Positions 8,091 to 16,147 of a DNA stretch of 64,000 nt are shown here, piece after piece. Origin of the DNA: Oribacterium sp. KHPX15 (GTDB lineage: Bacteria > Bacillota > Clostridia > Lachnospirales > Lachnospiraceae); NCBI RefSeq assembly GCF_900107835.1, contig NZ_FNRG01000012.1:42739-106738 (forward strand). The letters run 5' to 3'. Within the stretch, counting starts at the first letter, position 1, and each line of letters opens with the position of its first letter. The position numbers and the translations under genes were made by a program. The notes under the pieces are model-generated. The model saw only the letters and a program-made list of their open reading frames with translations. It searched no databases and was not told where the DNA came from.

Positions 8091-9284
8091 ATGAAGGATC
8101 CATACAACAGAAACAGACCTTCATACAGAGACCGTATAAGGGAACAAAGGCAGGAGGAGCTGGAAAGGCTTGAAAAGGATGCGAAAAGATCCAATAAAGC
8201 TGCAAAGCTTTTCATGCTTCTGCTTATTGTGGCATGGTTTTTGCTTACTCATACAAAAACAGCCAAAGCAGATGGCAGTATCATCGATAAGATCAAAGTG
8301 GATATAGAACAAAATTATGGAGATCCCGGTGAGATTCTGGCTCCTACCATTACCACAAGCACAAGTAATATTGATATAGGAGAGATTGATTACTCAAAGG
8401 ATATCGAAAAGTGGAAACCGGGAAACAAGGTTGTTATCACTATAGATTTTCATGCGGATGAGGGTTACTACTTCGCGAAAAACTGGAACAGATCGACGGT
8501 GACTTTAAAGGGAGCCGAGTTTAACCATTGCGGAAGAGTAGATGACGGAGATACTCTGAGATTAAAGGTATACTATATGCCTTGTACCGTTCTCGACTGT
8601 ACCACATCCGCAGGATGGGACTACAATTTCAAGAAGGCTGTGTGGAAAGAAGTTGATTACGCACCGGGGTACGAGGTTACCCTTTATGAAAATGACACCT
8701 CTGTTCTGACAAAAAAGGTAAGGGGCACAACACTGGATCTCTCTGAAAAGATACCTGAGTATACAAAGGATACTTACTATTATGAAGTAAAAGCCATACC
8801 CATGACATCGGATGAGAAAAAGTATCTTAAGGAGGGAGAGGCGGTTACTTCGGAAGAGGATGTTGTAAATTCCCGCACAGGAACAAAGGGTGTTACGCCT
8901 ATAGGGTACAATACAACAACGAATGAAGGAACTGCGAATATATATAATGGTGCCCAGGGAAGCACCACCGGCTGGTACTATCCGGGAGGGGCCTGGTTTT
9001 ACTATGATGACTATGGAAGAGCAGCCACCGGATGGAAGTATATAGGAGACAGCTGGTATTACTTTGACAATAAGGGCCAGATGATGACTGGATTCCTGGT
9101 GGACGGTGACGGAAGTACTTATTTTCTGGATCCTACCTACGGAAGGATGCACACCGGCTGGGTGTTTATAAACGGCTTCTGGTACTATTTCAACAGCAGC
9201 GGAAGGATGCAGACCGGATATCTTTATGACGGAGGCAAGGTTTACTATCTTGATGATTTTGGCCGGATGATGGCACAGCAATGA
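8091..9284 (+). CDS. Membrane-anchored cell-wall/glucan-binding repeat protein
   Basis: A 397-residue paralog of the preceding protein. It starts with a very basic, Arg-rich cytoplasmic segment (about 1-40), then one hydrophobic segment (about 41-57, LFMLLLIVAWFLL) that is a signal anchor or signal peptide, an unrecognised domain (60-270) and five or six CW-binding repeats (about 285-397) ending DDFGRMMAQQ. The two paralogs share the pre-repeat domain style, with VTLKGAEF here and VSITGGTF there, so they come from a tandem duplication. It begins 12 bp after the previous stop. Both would sit outside the membrane on peptidoglycan-attached or flagellar glycans. Confidence 0.78.
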   Translation: MKDPYNRNRPSYRDRIREQRQEELERLEKDAKRSNKAAKLFMLLLIVAWFLLTHTKTAKADGSIIDKIKVDIEQNYGDPGEILAPTITTSTSNIDIGEIDYSKDIEKWKPGNKVVITIDFHADEGYYFAKNWNRSTVTLKGAEFNHCGRVDDGDTLRLKVYYMPCTVLDCTTSAGWDYNFKKAVWKEVDYAPGYEVTLYENDTSVLTKKVRGTTLDLSEKIPEYTKDTYYYEVKAIPMTSDEKKYLKEGEAVTSEEDVVNSRTGTKGVTPIGYNTTTNEGTANIYNGAQGSTTGWYYPGGAWFYYDDYGRAATGWKYIGDSWYYFDNKGQMMTGFLVDGDGSTYFLDPTYGRMHTGWVFINGFWYYFNSSGRMQTGYLYDGGKVYYLDDFGRMMAQQ

Positions 9285-9323
9285 TTAAATTTACAGTGTA
9301 CTTAATAAAGGGGGATGTGTTAT

Positions 9324-10178
9324 ATGCCACTTATGGAGTCTATCTCAGAGATCAATAAAACCGGAAAGGGAAGACCTGAGGGAACCACCATTCTTTCGAA
9401 GGATACAAAAACCTTCAAGAATGTTCTGAATGGTGTAAAGGCTGCGGGAACAGCTGAGAAAACAGCCGAGAAAACAACCGCTAAAACGGTTTCCGGAACG
9501 GCCGGTAATCTTGACTCGATTTTCAAGAAAGCCGCCAGTACTTACGGGGTTTCTGAGAAGCTGTTAAAATCGGTTGCAAAAACCGAATCGGATTTTCAGG
9601 TAACTGCAGTATCCAAAGCAGGCGCAATGGGGATAATGCAGCTTATGCCGGCAACTGCTAAGGAACTGGGAGTCAGCGATCCCTTTGATCCGGAGCAGAA
9701 TATCATGGGTGGTGCCAAACTTCTGGCAGCCAACATTAAGGAATTCGGCGGTGATCTGAAACTTGCTTTAGCAGCCTATAATGCAGGTTCCGGAGCTGTG
9801 AGAAAATATGACGGGGTTCCTCCATATGAAGAAACCCAGAATTATGTTAAAAAGATAATGGCAGATCTGCAAAGTGATGCTGCCATAGACATCAATTCTG
9901 TACTTGGAACTGTCTCGGAGGCAGGATCTGGTTTCATAGGTGAAGGCAGCAGCGTTGATGAACTGAAATCCCTGATATCAACTCTTGGATTCGGTTCTTC
10001 ACAAAACAGCGGAATGATGGGAATAAACACCATATTCTCCGGCCTTCTTAACAAAGAAATTGATGAAACGGGCACGGTAGATAAAGAGATGTTTGCGAAT
10101 TTCATTGAGATACTGAGGCTTCAGATGCTCATGAATACTACGAACAGTATCGGCGACATGGATTTTGATGATGACTGA
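9324..10178 (+). CDS. Lytic transglycosylase (SLT domain)
   Basis: A 284-residue protein with an SLT/goose-lysozyme-like domain at about 70-185: SEKLLKSVAKTESDFQ carries the catalytic Glu, then SKAGAMGIMQLMPATAKELG, NIMGGAKLL, and LALAAYNAGSGAVRKY. It cleaves peptidoglycan glycan strands with 1,6-anhydro product formation. No signal peptide is evident, as for rod-associated flagellar hydrolases exported through the flagellar apparatus; the Thr/Lys-rich first 55 residues could carry an export signal. I prefer the ATG at 9324, 9 nt after AAAGGGGG, over the ATG at 9315 that abuts it. A role in opening the wall for the rod is inferred from context. Confidence 0.85.
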   Translation: MPLMESISEINKTGKGRPEGTTILSKDTKTFKNVLNGVKAAGTAEKTAEKTTAKTVSGTAGNLDSIFKKAASTYGVSEKLLKSVAKTESDFQVTAVSKAGAMGIMQLMPATAKELGVSDPFDPEQNIMGGAKLLAANIKEFGGDLKLALAAYNAGSGAVRKYDGVPPYEETQNYVKKIMADLQSDAAIDINSVLGTVSEAGSGFIGEGSSVDELKSLISTLGFGSSQNSGMMGINTIFSGLLNKEIDETGTVDKEMFANFIEILRLQMLMNTTNSIGDMDFDDD

Positions 10179-10219
10179 TACTATAGAATAATTAGAACCG
10201 TAATGATAAGAGGTAACAG

Positions 10220-10858
10220 ATGATACTTAAGGATTGTCACAGCGGCACCGTTAGATATGAGGATAAGGATTATAAGGTCAGAGTGGTAAGCGGAATTGAC
10301 AATAAGCCTGCCCTGTATTTTAAAGACCCTAACCTTCAGGATATTCGAATGAGCAGGACAGAAGTCATTTTCAATGACAATATAAAGGGCTGTATAAAGA
10401 CAAAGTGCGATGTGGTGGTTCATAAAAATCCCGGATATCCCAGGATGAGTGAGTTCTGGATGGGCGAATGTGAGATTCTGGAGGTTATCGAGATCATACA
10501 GAGGCAGCAGGATATACGGGCTTCTGTTGATATAACTGTCCAGTTCACTTCGGAAAACGAGGGTGCGAAAAGCTTTTTCGGAGTTATCACCAATATAAGT
10601 GCCGGCGGCATCTATATGGTTACACCTGAGCCATTGACCATCGGAGAGATCCTTAACTTCCATTATACCTTTAAAAATGTTGAAAGACCCTTCAGGTGTA
10701 TGGTGCTCTGGGGACAGATGGATGAGTCAGGGAGTAATGGCTATGGCTTAAGATTTGTGGAACTTAGCGAAGGCGGGGAAACAGCTATCCGTGGCTATGT
10801 CTTTAATGTACTTAGAGAGCAGCGCAAAAATGAGGTTGAGGAGATAGGCGGGTTATGA
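10220..10858 (+). CDS. PilZ-domain cyclic-di-GMP-binding protein (YcgR-like)
   Basis: A 212-residue protein with an N-terminal beta-rich domain (about 1-90, YcgR-type) and a C-terminal PilZ domain (about 95-205). The second binding motif is clear (NISAGG, i.e. NxSxxG). The first motif reads QRQQDIR where RxxxR is expected: an Arg is present, but the usual second Arg of the RR pair is Gln. In other motile bacteria YcgR slows flagellar rotation when cyclic-di-GMP rises. An HD-GYP phosphodiesterase gene lies at 42790. The stop overlaps the next gene's ATG by 4 bp. Confidence 0.82.
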   Translation: MILKDCHSGTVRYEDKDYKVRVVSGIDNKPALYFKDPNLQDIRMSRTEVIFNDNIKGCIKTKCDVVVHKNPGYPRMSEFWMGECEILEVIEIIQRQQDIRASVDITVQFTSENEGAKSFFGVITNISAGGIYMVTPEPLTIGEILNFHYTFKNVERPFRCMVLWGQMDESGSNGYGLRFVELSEGGETAIRGYVFNVLREQRKNEVEEIGGL

Positions 10859-11973
10859 TCGTAAACTTGGTAATGATCGTAAAAAATGAAGAACGGTGTC
10901 TCGAAAAGTGCTTAAGCGCGGCTGCGCCCTTTGTGGACAATATCGTTATAGCGGACAGCGGCTCCACAGATGGCACCATCGAAATAGCTAAAAAATTCGG
11001 TGCCCATGTTTATGATTTTCCCTGGGTTAATGATTTCTCCGAAGCAAGAAACTTCGCCCTTGGTCATTCTGAAAGGGATCATGGCGGGGAGATACACCTG
11101 ATTCTGGATGCAGATGAGTATCTAAAGAATGATGAAGAAAGTAATCCTAAAGCATTAAGGGATTTTATAGACATGATGTATGACCGTCAGGGTATGAGAT
11201 GGCTGGGCCTTATTAAAAGAGAGGATTCGTATCCTAACGGTGACGAGATAGACAGAAGCATTACTCAGATACAAAGGATCCTTCCTGCCGGAATGAGATA
11301 TAAGGGAAGCATTCATGAACAGATCAATGCCAAGGTAGTGAACAAGATGTCTCCCCTTTATGCAGAGCATGACGGTTATCTTCAGGAGGGTAAGGGACAG
11401 AGGAACCTTGAATATCTCATCGAGGCTTTAAAGAAGGAACCAAATTATCCTTACTATAATTACCAGATGGCTATAACCCTCCGTAATTTAAAAAGAGAAG
11501 AGGAAAGTCTTCCCTACTTCAGAACCTTTTTCAGGTTTTCCGGCAAGAAAGAGATACGCCAGGCACCGTATTGGACTGACGGTATCATGAGGTATCTCTA
11601 CACGCTTTATGATATGGGTACAGAGGAGAGTCTGGAGGAAGCCGGAGACATCATGGGAAAGGTCCAGTATGATTTCACAAGAAATCCGGACTTTTTCTTT
11701 TACTCAGGACTTTTCTATATGAAACTCGTTCTTAAGAATACAGAGAAGTATCAGCATTTGCTTCCATATATAGAGAAAAGCTATCTTAAGTGTTTAAGTC
11801 TCGGGGAGGTTGAGAGACCGGAAGGTGTTATAGGAACCGGTTCTTTTAAGGCAGCTTATAACCTGGGAACCTGGTACGAGGTGTCCGGACAGAAGGAAAA
11901 GGCGCTTCACTATTATAAGCAGGCAGCAGAACAAGGGTATAAAAAGGCAGAGGAGCGCATAAAAGTTTTGTGA
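10855..11973 (+). CDS. Glycosyltransferase family 2 with TPR tail
   Basis: A 372-residue soluble enzyme. The GT2 domain fills about residues 1-175: VMIVKNEERCLEKCL, then ADSGSTDGT at 33-41 and the metal-binding LDADEY at 84-89. The remainder (about 180-372) is TPR-like, ending LHYYKQAAEQGYKKAEERI. This GT2-TPR architecture is common next to flagellin genes in Gram-positive bacteria and often glycosylates proteins or peptides. It overlaps the PilZ gene (ATGA), so it is co-translated inside the flagellar operon. The acceptor is inferred to be flagellin, or another flagellar protein; the donor sugar is unknown. Confidence 0.82.
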   Translation: MIVNLVMIVKNEERCLEKCLSAAAPFVDNIVIADSGSTDGTIEIAKKFGAHVYDFPWVNDFSEARNFALGHSERDHGGEIHLILDADEYLKNDEESNPKALRDFIDMMYDRQGMRWLGLIKREDSYPNGDEIDRSITQIQRILPAGMRYKGSIHEQINAKVVNKMSPLYAEHDGYLQEGKGQRNLEYLIEALKKEPNYPYYNYQMAITLRNLKREEESLPYFRTFFRFSGKKEIRQAPYWTDGIMRYLYTLYDMGTEESLEEAGDIMGKVQYDFTRNPDFFFYSGLFYMKLVLKNTEKYQHLLPYIEKSYLKCLSLGEVERPEGVIGTGSFKAAYNLGTWYEVSGQKEKALHYYKQAAEQGYKKAEERIKVL

Positions 11974-11992
11974 CAAAAAAGGGGATGCTTAG

Positions 11993-13588
11993 ATGGGTAA
12001 GATCAATGATTTTTTTGACAGGTTCAATCAAGACCATCCATTAAGTACATTTACCAGGATCCTTAATGGCAATGACAAAAGTCGTGAAGAACCTGTAGAA
12101 TATCAATACAGCAATAAGCCGGTATCGCTTTACAATATTTCCGGAGAGGAGATAGTGGAGCTTACCCCGGAAGCCAGAGTGAACATAAGGAAAAATGAAG
12201 GCAGTAATCAGCTTATAGTTGAATCTGTAAATGGCCAGGGCACGAGGACCGTCATTACGACCTGCGAAGCATCTGATGATCAGGGGGATCAGAATGAAAT
12301 CAATCATATGCTTAGTATTCTGGTTCAAAATATACAAAGAGCCAGAAGAAATGGTGTAGAGGGTCTCACAGTTCCCATAAATGAATATGAACTGGTAGCT
12401 TATATTCAAAATCGTCCTTCCATAGAGATCGATCTTGACCGCCTGGAGGAGGCCATAAATTTCCGTCAGCGGGATGAGGTACTTTCGGATTTCATCGGTG
12501 ATCTTCACCAGAATAAAAGGGTGGATGTATATACAGCATGCAATAATATATACAATGTTGAGGCTGCCAATATTTTAAAAAACGAGTATCAGAAGTATTC
12601 CAACATCCATTTTTACGAGTTGAAGGAAAACTATAATCATATGGTTTTCTGGAATGACGAAGTTATCCTTAACAACATCAAGAGATCACCTGAGGCGGTG
12701 ATCATCGGCATAGGACTTGCGGGTGAAAAGCCCATGCATGCGATATCCATACGAAATGACAGGGAGTCAAGTGTTATAAGGAAAGTATCCTTTCTTACAA
12801 ATCATACAATGAATGTAAGAGAGGAGATGTTAAATGCCCAGTTTCTGAGACATGCCTCAGGTGTTGAAGAAGTGGCGAGAGCCAGGAATATGTCAGAGGA
12901 AATAAAGAATAAGATTATCCTGGAGCTTGCGGTGGCGGAAGCAAGATACAGATATGATGAGGTGAGGATCCATGATTTTCTCAGAGCCATTCTGAATATT
13001 TATTACACAGAAACAAAAATGAAGCTTATAAGGGTGCCATTCAATGATCCGAATCTCATCATGAATCTGATCCCGGAAGCTTCATCCGGACTTCTTGCGG
13101 AGATCAGAGAGGAGCAGATCATCTACTACGGTTTTGATTCCGCAGCCAGAATACTGGTGGATGAATACGGATGGATAGATATGGGTTACGGAAGAGCCGG
13201 TCACGATGCCTCAAGAGTTAGTATGAGGACATATGAAAAGCAGGCTTCGGAAACTACCATAAGGGCAAGATATATATCTGAGATGAATCAGGTTCTGGTG
13301 GCAAACGAAAGACGTTCTGCCACGGTTTCTTATAAGTATGTAAAAGACGTGGTGCTTAAATACAATGATATAGGGCTGGATGCCGATGCACAGATCGGTC
13401 TGCTTTTGGAGATTCCGTCAATTAACGATCCGGGTTACAGGGTATCCATAACTAACATCATAAAGGAAACCTTAACGAAGGAATCACCTTTCAGGCTGTT
13501 CGGTGAGATAAGAAGGCGCGCAAAGCCAAAGAAGAGCGATCCGCAGCCCGAAAACAGACTTTCCGAAAGCCCCATTGGTTATGAATGA
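11993..13588 (+). CDS. Unrecognised 531-residue protein of the flagellar operon
   Basis: No family recognised. The protein is soluble and charged with no signal peptide or membrane segment. The first 110 residues are polar and low in hydrophobics; 120-330 is alpha/beta with LVQNIQRARRNGVEGLTV and VIIGIGLAGEKPMHAISI; a helical segment around 270-330 includes VAEARYRYDEVRIHDFL; the last 25 residues are basic and Pro-rich. It is the last gene of the operon, 19 bp after the glycosyltransferase, and directly precedes flagellin, so a role in flagellin production, export or modification is a contextual guess only. Ribosome binding site is AAAAAAGGGG. Confidence 0.6.
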   Translation: MGKINDFFDRFNQDHPLSTFTRILNGNDKSREEPVEYQYSNKPVSLYNISGEEIVELTPEARVNIRKNEGSNQLIVESVNGQGTRTVITTCEASDDQGDQNEINHMLSILVQNIQRARRNGVEGLTVPINEYELVAYIQNRPSIEIDLDRLEEAINFRQRDEVLSDFIGDLHQNKRVDVYTACNNIYNVEAANILKNEYQKYSNIHFYELKENYNHMVFWNDEVILNNIKRSPEAVIIGIGLAGEKPMHAISIRNDRESSVIRKVSFLTNHTMNVREEMLNAQFLRHASGVEEVARARNMSEEIKNKIILELAVAEARYRYDEVRIHDFLRAILNIYYTETKMKLIRVPFNDPNLIMNLIPEASSGLLAEIREEQIIYYGFDSAARILVDEYGWIDMGYGRAGHDASRVSMRTYEKQASETTIRARYISEMNQVLVANERRSATVSYKYVKDVVLKYNDIGLDADAQIGLLLEIPSINDPGYRVSITNIIKETLTKESPFRLFGEIRRRAKPKKSDPQPENRLSESPIGYE

Positions 13589-13644
13589 GATTAAATTTTC
13601 ATCCCGGGATAATTATAAAAATATAAATTTTTTGAAAAAACGTT

Positions 13645-13670
13645 TATAATTTTGAGAAAGCGTGCGATAA
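13645..13670 (+). promoter_or_regulatory. Sigma-28-type promoter of flagellin
   Basis: TATAATTT at 13645-13652, 10 nt, TGCGATAA at 13663-13670 (6 of 8 each). The predicted start near 13677 gives a leader of about 95 nt, long enough to hold the hairpins listed next. Confidence 0.55.
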
Positions 13671-13706
13671 TAAAAGTGTAAAAAAATCATAATAAAAGGC
13701 TTGGTG

Positions 13707-13766
13707 CTCAGGAAACTGAGTTCCGGTTTGGACAAGGATGTTCTTACACGGGCCGACAATAGGAGG
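13707..13766 (+). promoter_or_regulatory. Flagellin mRNA leader with predicted CsrA-binding hairpins
   Basis: Three GGA motifs lie in order. The first is CTCA-GGAAAC-TGAG at 13707-13720, a hairpin with GGA in the loop. The second is GGACA-AGGA-TGTTC at 13730-13743, a five-pair stem with GGA in a tetraloop; its sequence GGACAAGGATGT matches the CsrA consensus RUACARGGAUGU at 11 of 12 positions. The third is the ribosome binding site AGGAGG at 13761-13766. In Bacillus, CsrA binds two such sites in the hag leader and FliW relieves it. Binding here is inferred. Confidence 0.65.
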
Positions 13767-13771
13767 AATTT

Positions 13772-14623
13772 ATGGTTATACAGCACAACATTTCAGCAAT
13801 CGACTCTTACAGAAACATGTCTAAGAACACAAACGCTCTGAGTAAGAACTTAGAGAAGCTGTCATCCGGTTACAGAATCAATAAGGCCGGCGACGACGCT
13901 GCAGGTCTTGCAATTTCCGAGTCAATGAGAAATAAGATCAATGCACTTGATCAGGCAGAGGCCAACGCAAACGACGCCATCGGACTTATCCAGACAGCTG
14001 AAGGTGCTCTTACAGAGACACATGCGATGCTTGAAAGAATGACAACCCTTGCAACACAGGCTGCTAACGGAACTTATGGTACAGGTGCAGATAACACTGT
14101 TGGTGACAGTACCACAGCAAGACAGAATATCCAGCTTGAGCTTAACGAGCTTAAGAGTGAGATAGACCGTATTGCAACAGCAACCGAGTATAACGGAATC
14201 AACGTCCTTACAAATACTAAGGAAAGAAAGTTCCAGATCGGTGCTTCTTCAGGAGAAGTTTTATCACTGAAGGGAGCCAATATGAAGTCATCAGCACTTG
14301 GCGGCACCAATAAGGTAAGTGGTATAAGTGCTTCAACTGTAACTTCAGCAAATACGGCTATTGAAACACTTAAGAATGCAGTAAATGAAGTATCAAAGTT
14401 CAGAGCTGAGCTCGGAGCAAAGCAGAACAGACTTGAGCATACCATTAATAACCTTAAGGTTAATAATGAAAACACAACGTCTGCAGAGTCCAGAATCCGC
14501 GATACTGACATGGCTAAGGAGATTTCAGCTTACACCAAGAACAATATCCTTAACCAGGCTGCACAGTCAATGCTTGCACAGGCAAATCAGTCACCTCAGG
14601 GTGTTCTTTCACTTCTCGGATAA
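13772..14623 (+). CDS. hag: Flagellin
   Basis: A 283-residue filament protein with the conserved ends. The N-terminal D0/D1 part has INKAGDDAAGLAISESMRNK; the C-terminal part has NRLEHTINNL, SRIRDTDMAKE and ILNQAAQSMLAQANQ, ending GVLSLLG. The variable middle is minimal (about 100-200), rich in Ser, Thr and Asn, with no D2/D3 domain, so it offers few but exposed O-glycosylation sites. The ribosome binding site AGGAGG is 5 nt upstream and is probably a CsrA target. It is monocistronic: a strong terminator follows at 14654. The glycosyltransferase island starts immediately downstream. Confidence 0.96.
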   Translation: MVIQHNISAIDSYRNMSKNTNALSKNLEKLSSGYRINKAGDDAAGLAISESMRNKINALDQAEANANDAIGLIQTAEGALTETHAMLERMTTLATQAANGTYGTGADNTVGDSTTARQNIQLELNELKSEIDRIATATEYNGINVLTNTKERKFQIGASSGEVLSLKGANMKSSALGGTNKVSGISASTVTSANTAIETLKNAVNEVSKFRAELGAKQNRLEHTINNLKVNNENTTSAESRIRDTDMAKEISAYTKNNILNQAAQSMLAQANQSPQGVLSLLG

Positions 14624-14653
14624 TATATTCAGATCTACAAATATTGATTATTG

Positions 14654-14682
14654 GAGGAAGAGCTTTTGCTCTTCCTCTTTTT
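14654..14682 (+). terminator. Rho-independent terminator of flagellin
   Basis: Perfect 10-bp stem GAGGAAGAGC/GCTCTTCCTC with a TTTT loop, followed by five T. Confidence 0.9.
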
Positions 14683-14774
14683 ATCGTGGTATCACTTAAA
14701 AGATTATGTCTTCTCTGAAGATAAGTGACCCGTGGGCGAAAAAGAAAAAACCTGCCCTACTCTATTTGCCTGGC

Positions 14775-14801
14775 TTATTAAGTATAAATCCTGGGCGATA
14801 T
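14775..14801 (+). promoter_or_regulatory. Possible sigma-28-type promoter of the 14846 gene pair
   Basis: GGCGATAT at 14794-14801 is 7 of 8 to GCCGATAT; the sequence 11 nt upstream is TTATTAAG, a weak -35. The same -10 (GGCGATAT) occurs at 24463. Confidence 0.4.
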
Positions 14802-14845
14802 AATAGTATGAAGGCAGATAGTATTTATATGATCGGAGTGTCTTA

Positions 14846-16147
14846 ATGAAGATTTCGCAGGCAATGATAGTTAAAAATGAGGAAAAGAATATAGGAAAGG
14901 CACTGGGATGCGTCAAAGGGGTGGCATTTGAGCAGATTGTTGTTGATACAGGATCAACTGATGATACAGTCCGGATAGCTGAAGAAGCCGGAGCAACTGT
15001 TTATCGTTTTAAATGGATAGATGATTTTGCAGCAGCAAAAAATTTTGCCATAGATAAGTGCAAAGGTGACTGGATTGTATTCCTTGATGCTGATGAATAT
15101 TTTGAGGATGCCTCCAATCTTTGCGAAGTAATATCAAAGGCTGAAGAAAAAAAAGAATACGTCATAGCTTCCAAGTTATTGAACCTTAATGATGAAGGAA
15201 AGGTGATCGGAACCATAACTCAGCCCAGAGTTTTTAAAAATCATGTCGGTATAAAATATGAAGGAAAGATACATGAACATCTGAAAAATGATCAGCCAAC
15301 AGATATATATGATGCAACAGATGAGTTGATAATTTATCATACAGGATACAGCGAGACGGTGTATAACGAAAAAAATAAAGATAAGTTATACAAAACCATG
15401 TTGGAAAAAGCTATAGCAGAGAATCCCGGTGATTCGGATCTGTATGGATATCTCGGAGATATATATGCCAAGAACAAAAAATACGCAAAAGCTGAGGAAC
15501 TGTATTTTAAATCAATAAAATATATGGACGATAAAGTCACCGAAGAGTCAGAGAGAAGAGGCGATACCCTCAGACATCTTCTTATGATCCTGGGTGAAGA
15601 TAAAAAAAGAACCGGGGATATACTTAAGATTTATAACTATGCAAGAGCAATACTTCCTCATGATGCTGATTTTTCCTGTGTGGTGGCAGATCATTATTAC
15701 AGGTTTAAGAAGTATATAAAGGCTGCGGATTATTATAAAGAAGCAATCGATATATATGATAAATACGGATCGTTTCAAAGATCAGACCATGTTGAAGCAT
15801 ATTTTCCAAAGATATGCTCAAAAATGTTAGATTCCTACTATCAGGAAAAAGAATATACAAAGGTAGTGGAAGAGTCCGGATATTGTATCGGAAAACAAAA
15901 ATATAATGCAGAGTATCTTGGTTATTTGATGTCAGCTTTTAAGGCACTAAGGCAAAACGGAAATGTTGAATTGAAAACCCAGGATGAGATTAAGATTATA
16001 AATGATTTATATGATCTTGGTACTATCAAGGATAAGGCATTTGTTTTTGTGAATTCTTATAAAACAGATGATAAAGAAGTATTTGAGCATGTCATAAGTT
16101 TATGTTCAGCGGCAGAGCTGGAGGCATTTAAACAACAGTTATTATGA
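14846..16147 (+). CDS. Glycosyltransferase family 2 with TPR tail
   Basis: A 433-residue soluble enzyme, paralog of the 10855 protein. GT2 signatures are VDTGSTDDT at 33-41 and LDADEYFED at 80-88. Residues about 185-430 form TPR-like repeats (DLYGYLGDIYAKNKKYAKAEELYFKS; VVADHYYRFKKYIKAADYYKEA). The lower GC of this and following genes compared with the flagellar operon is noticeable by eye. The stop overlaps the next ATG by 4 bp (ATGA), coupling it to a CgeB-type transferase. A likely role is adding one sugar of a flagellin glycan, inferred from position directly after flagellin. Confidence 0.82.
   Translation: MKISQAMIVKNEEKNIGKALGCVKGVAFEQIVVDTGSTDDTVRIAEEAGATVYRFKWIDDFAAAKNFAIDKCKGDWIVFLDADEYFEDASNLCEVISKAEEKKEYVIASKLLNLNDEGKVIGTITQPRVFKNHVGIKYEGKIHEHLKNDQPTDIYDATDELIIYHTGYSETVYNEKNKDKLYKTMLEKAIAENPGDSDLYGYLGDIYAKNKKYAKAEELYFKSIKYMDDKVTEESERRGDTLRHLLMILGEDKKRTGDILKIYNYARAILPHDADFSCVVADHYYRFKKYIKAADYYKEAIDIYDKYGSFQRSDHVEAYFPKICSKMLDSYYQEKEYTKVVEESGYCIGKQKYNAEYLGYLMSAFKALRQNGNVELKTQDEIKIINDLYDLGTIKDKAFVFVNSYKTDDKEVFEHVISLCSAAELEAFKQQLL

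Noticed and set aside
8562..9281. 239-residue minus-strand open frame opposite the second wall-binding protein
   Set aside because: It is antisense to repeats with strong protein signal and has no plausible start context or recognisable domain.
13752..13759. GCCGACAA close to the flagellin start, resembling a sigma-28 -10
   Set aside because: It abuts the ribosome binding site, and the sequence 11 nt upstream is the CsrA-like hairpin rather than a -35.
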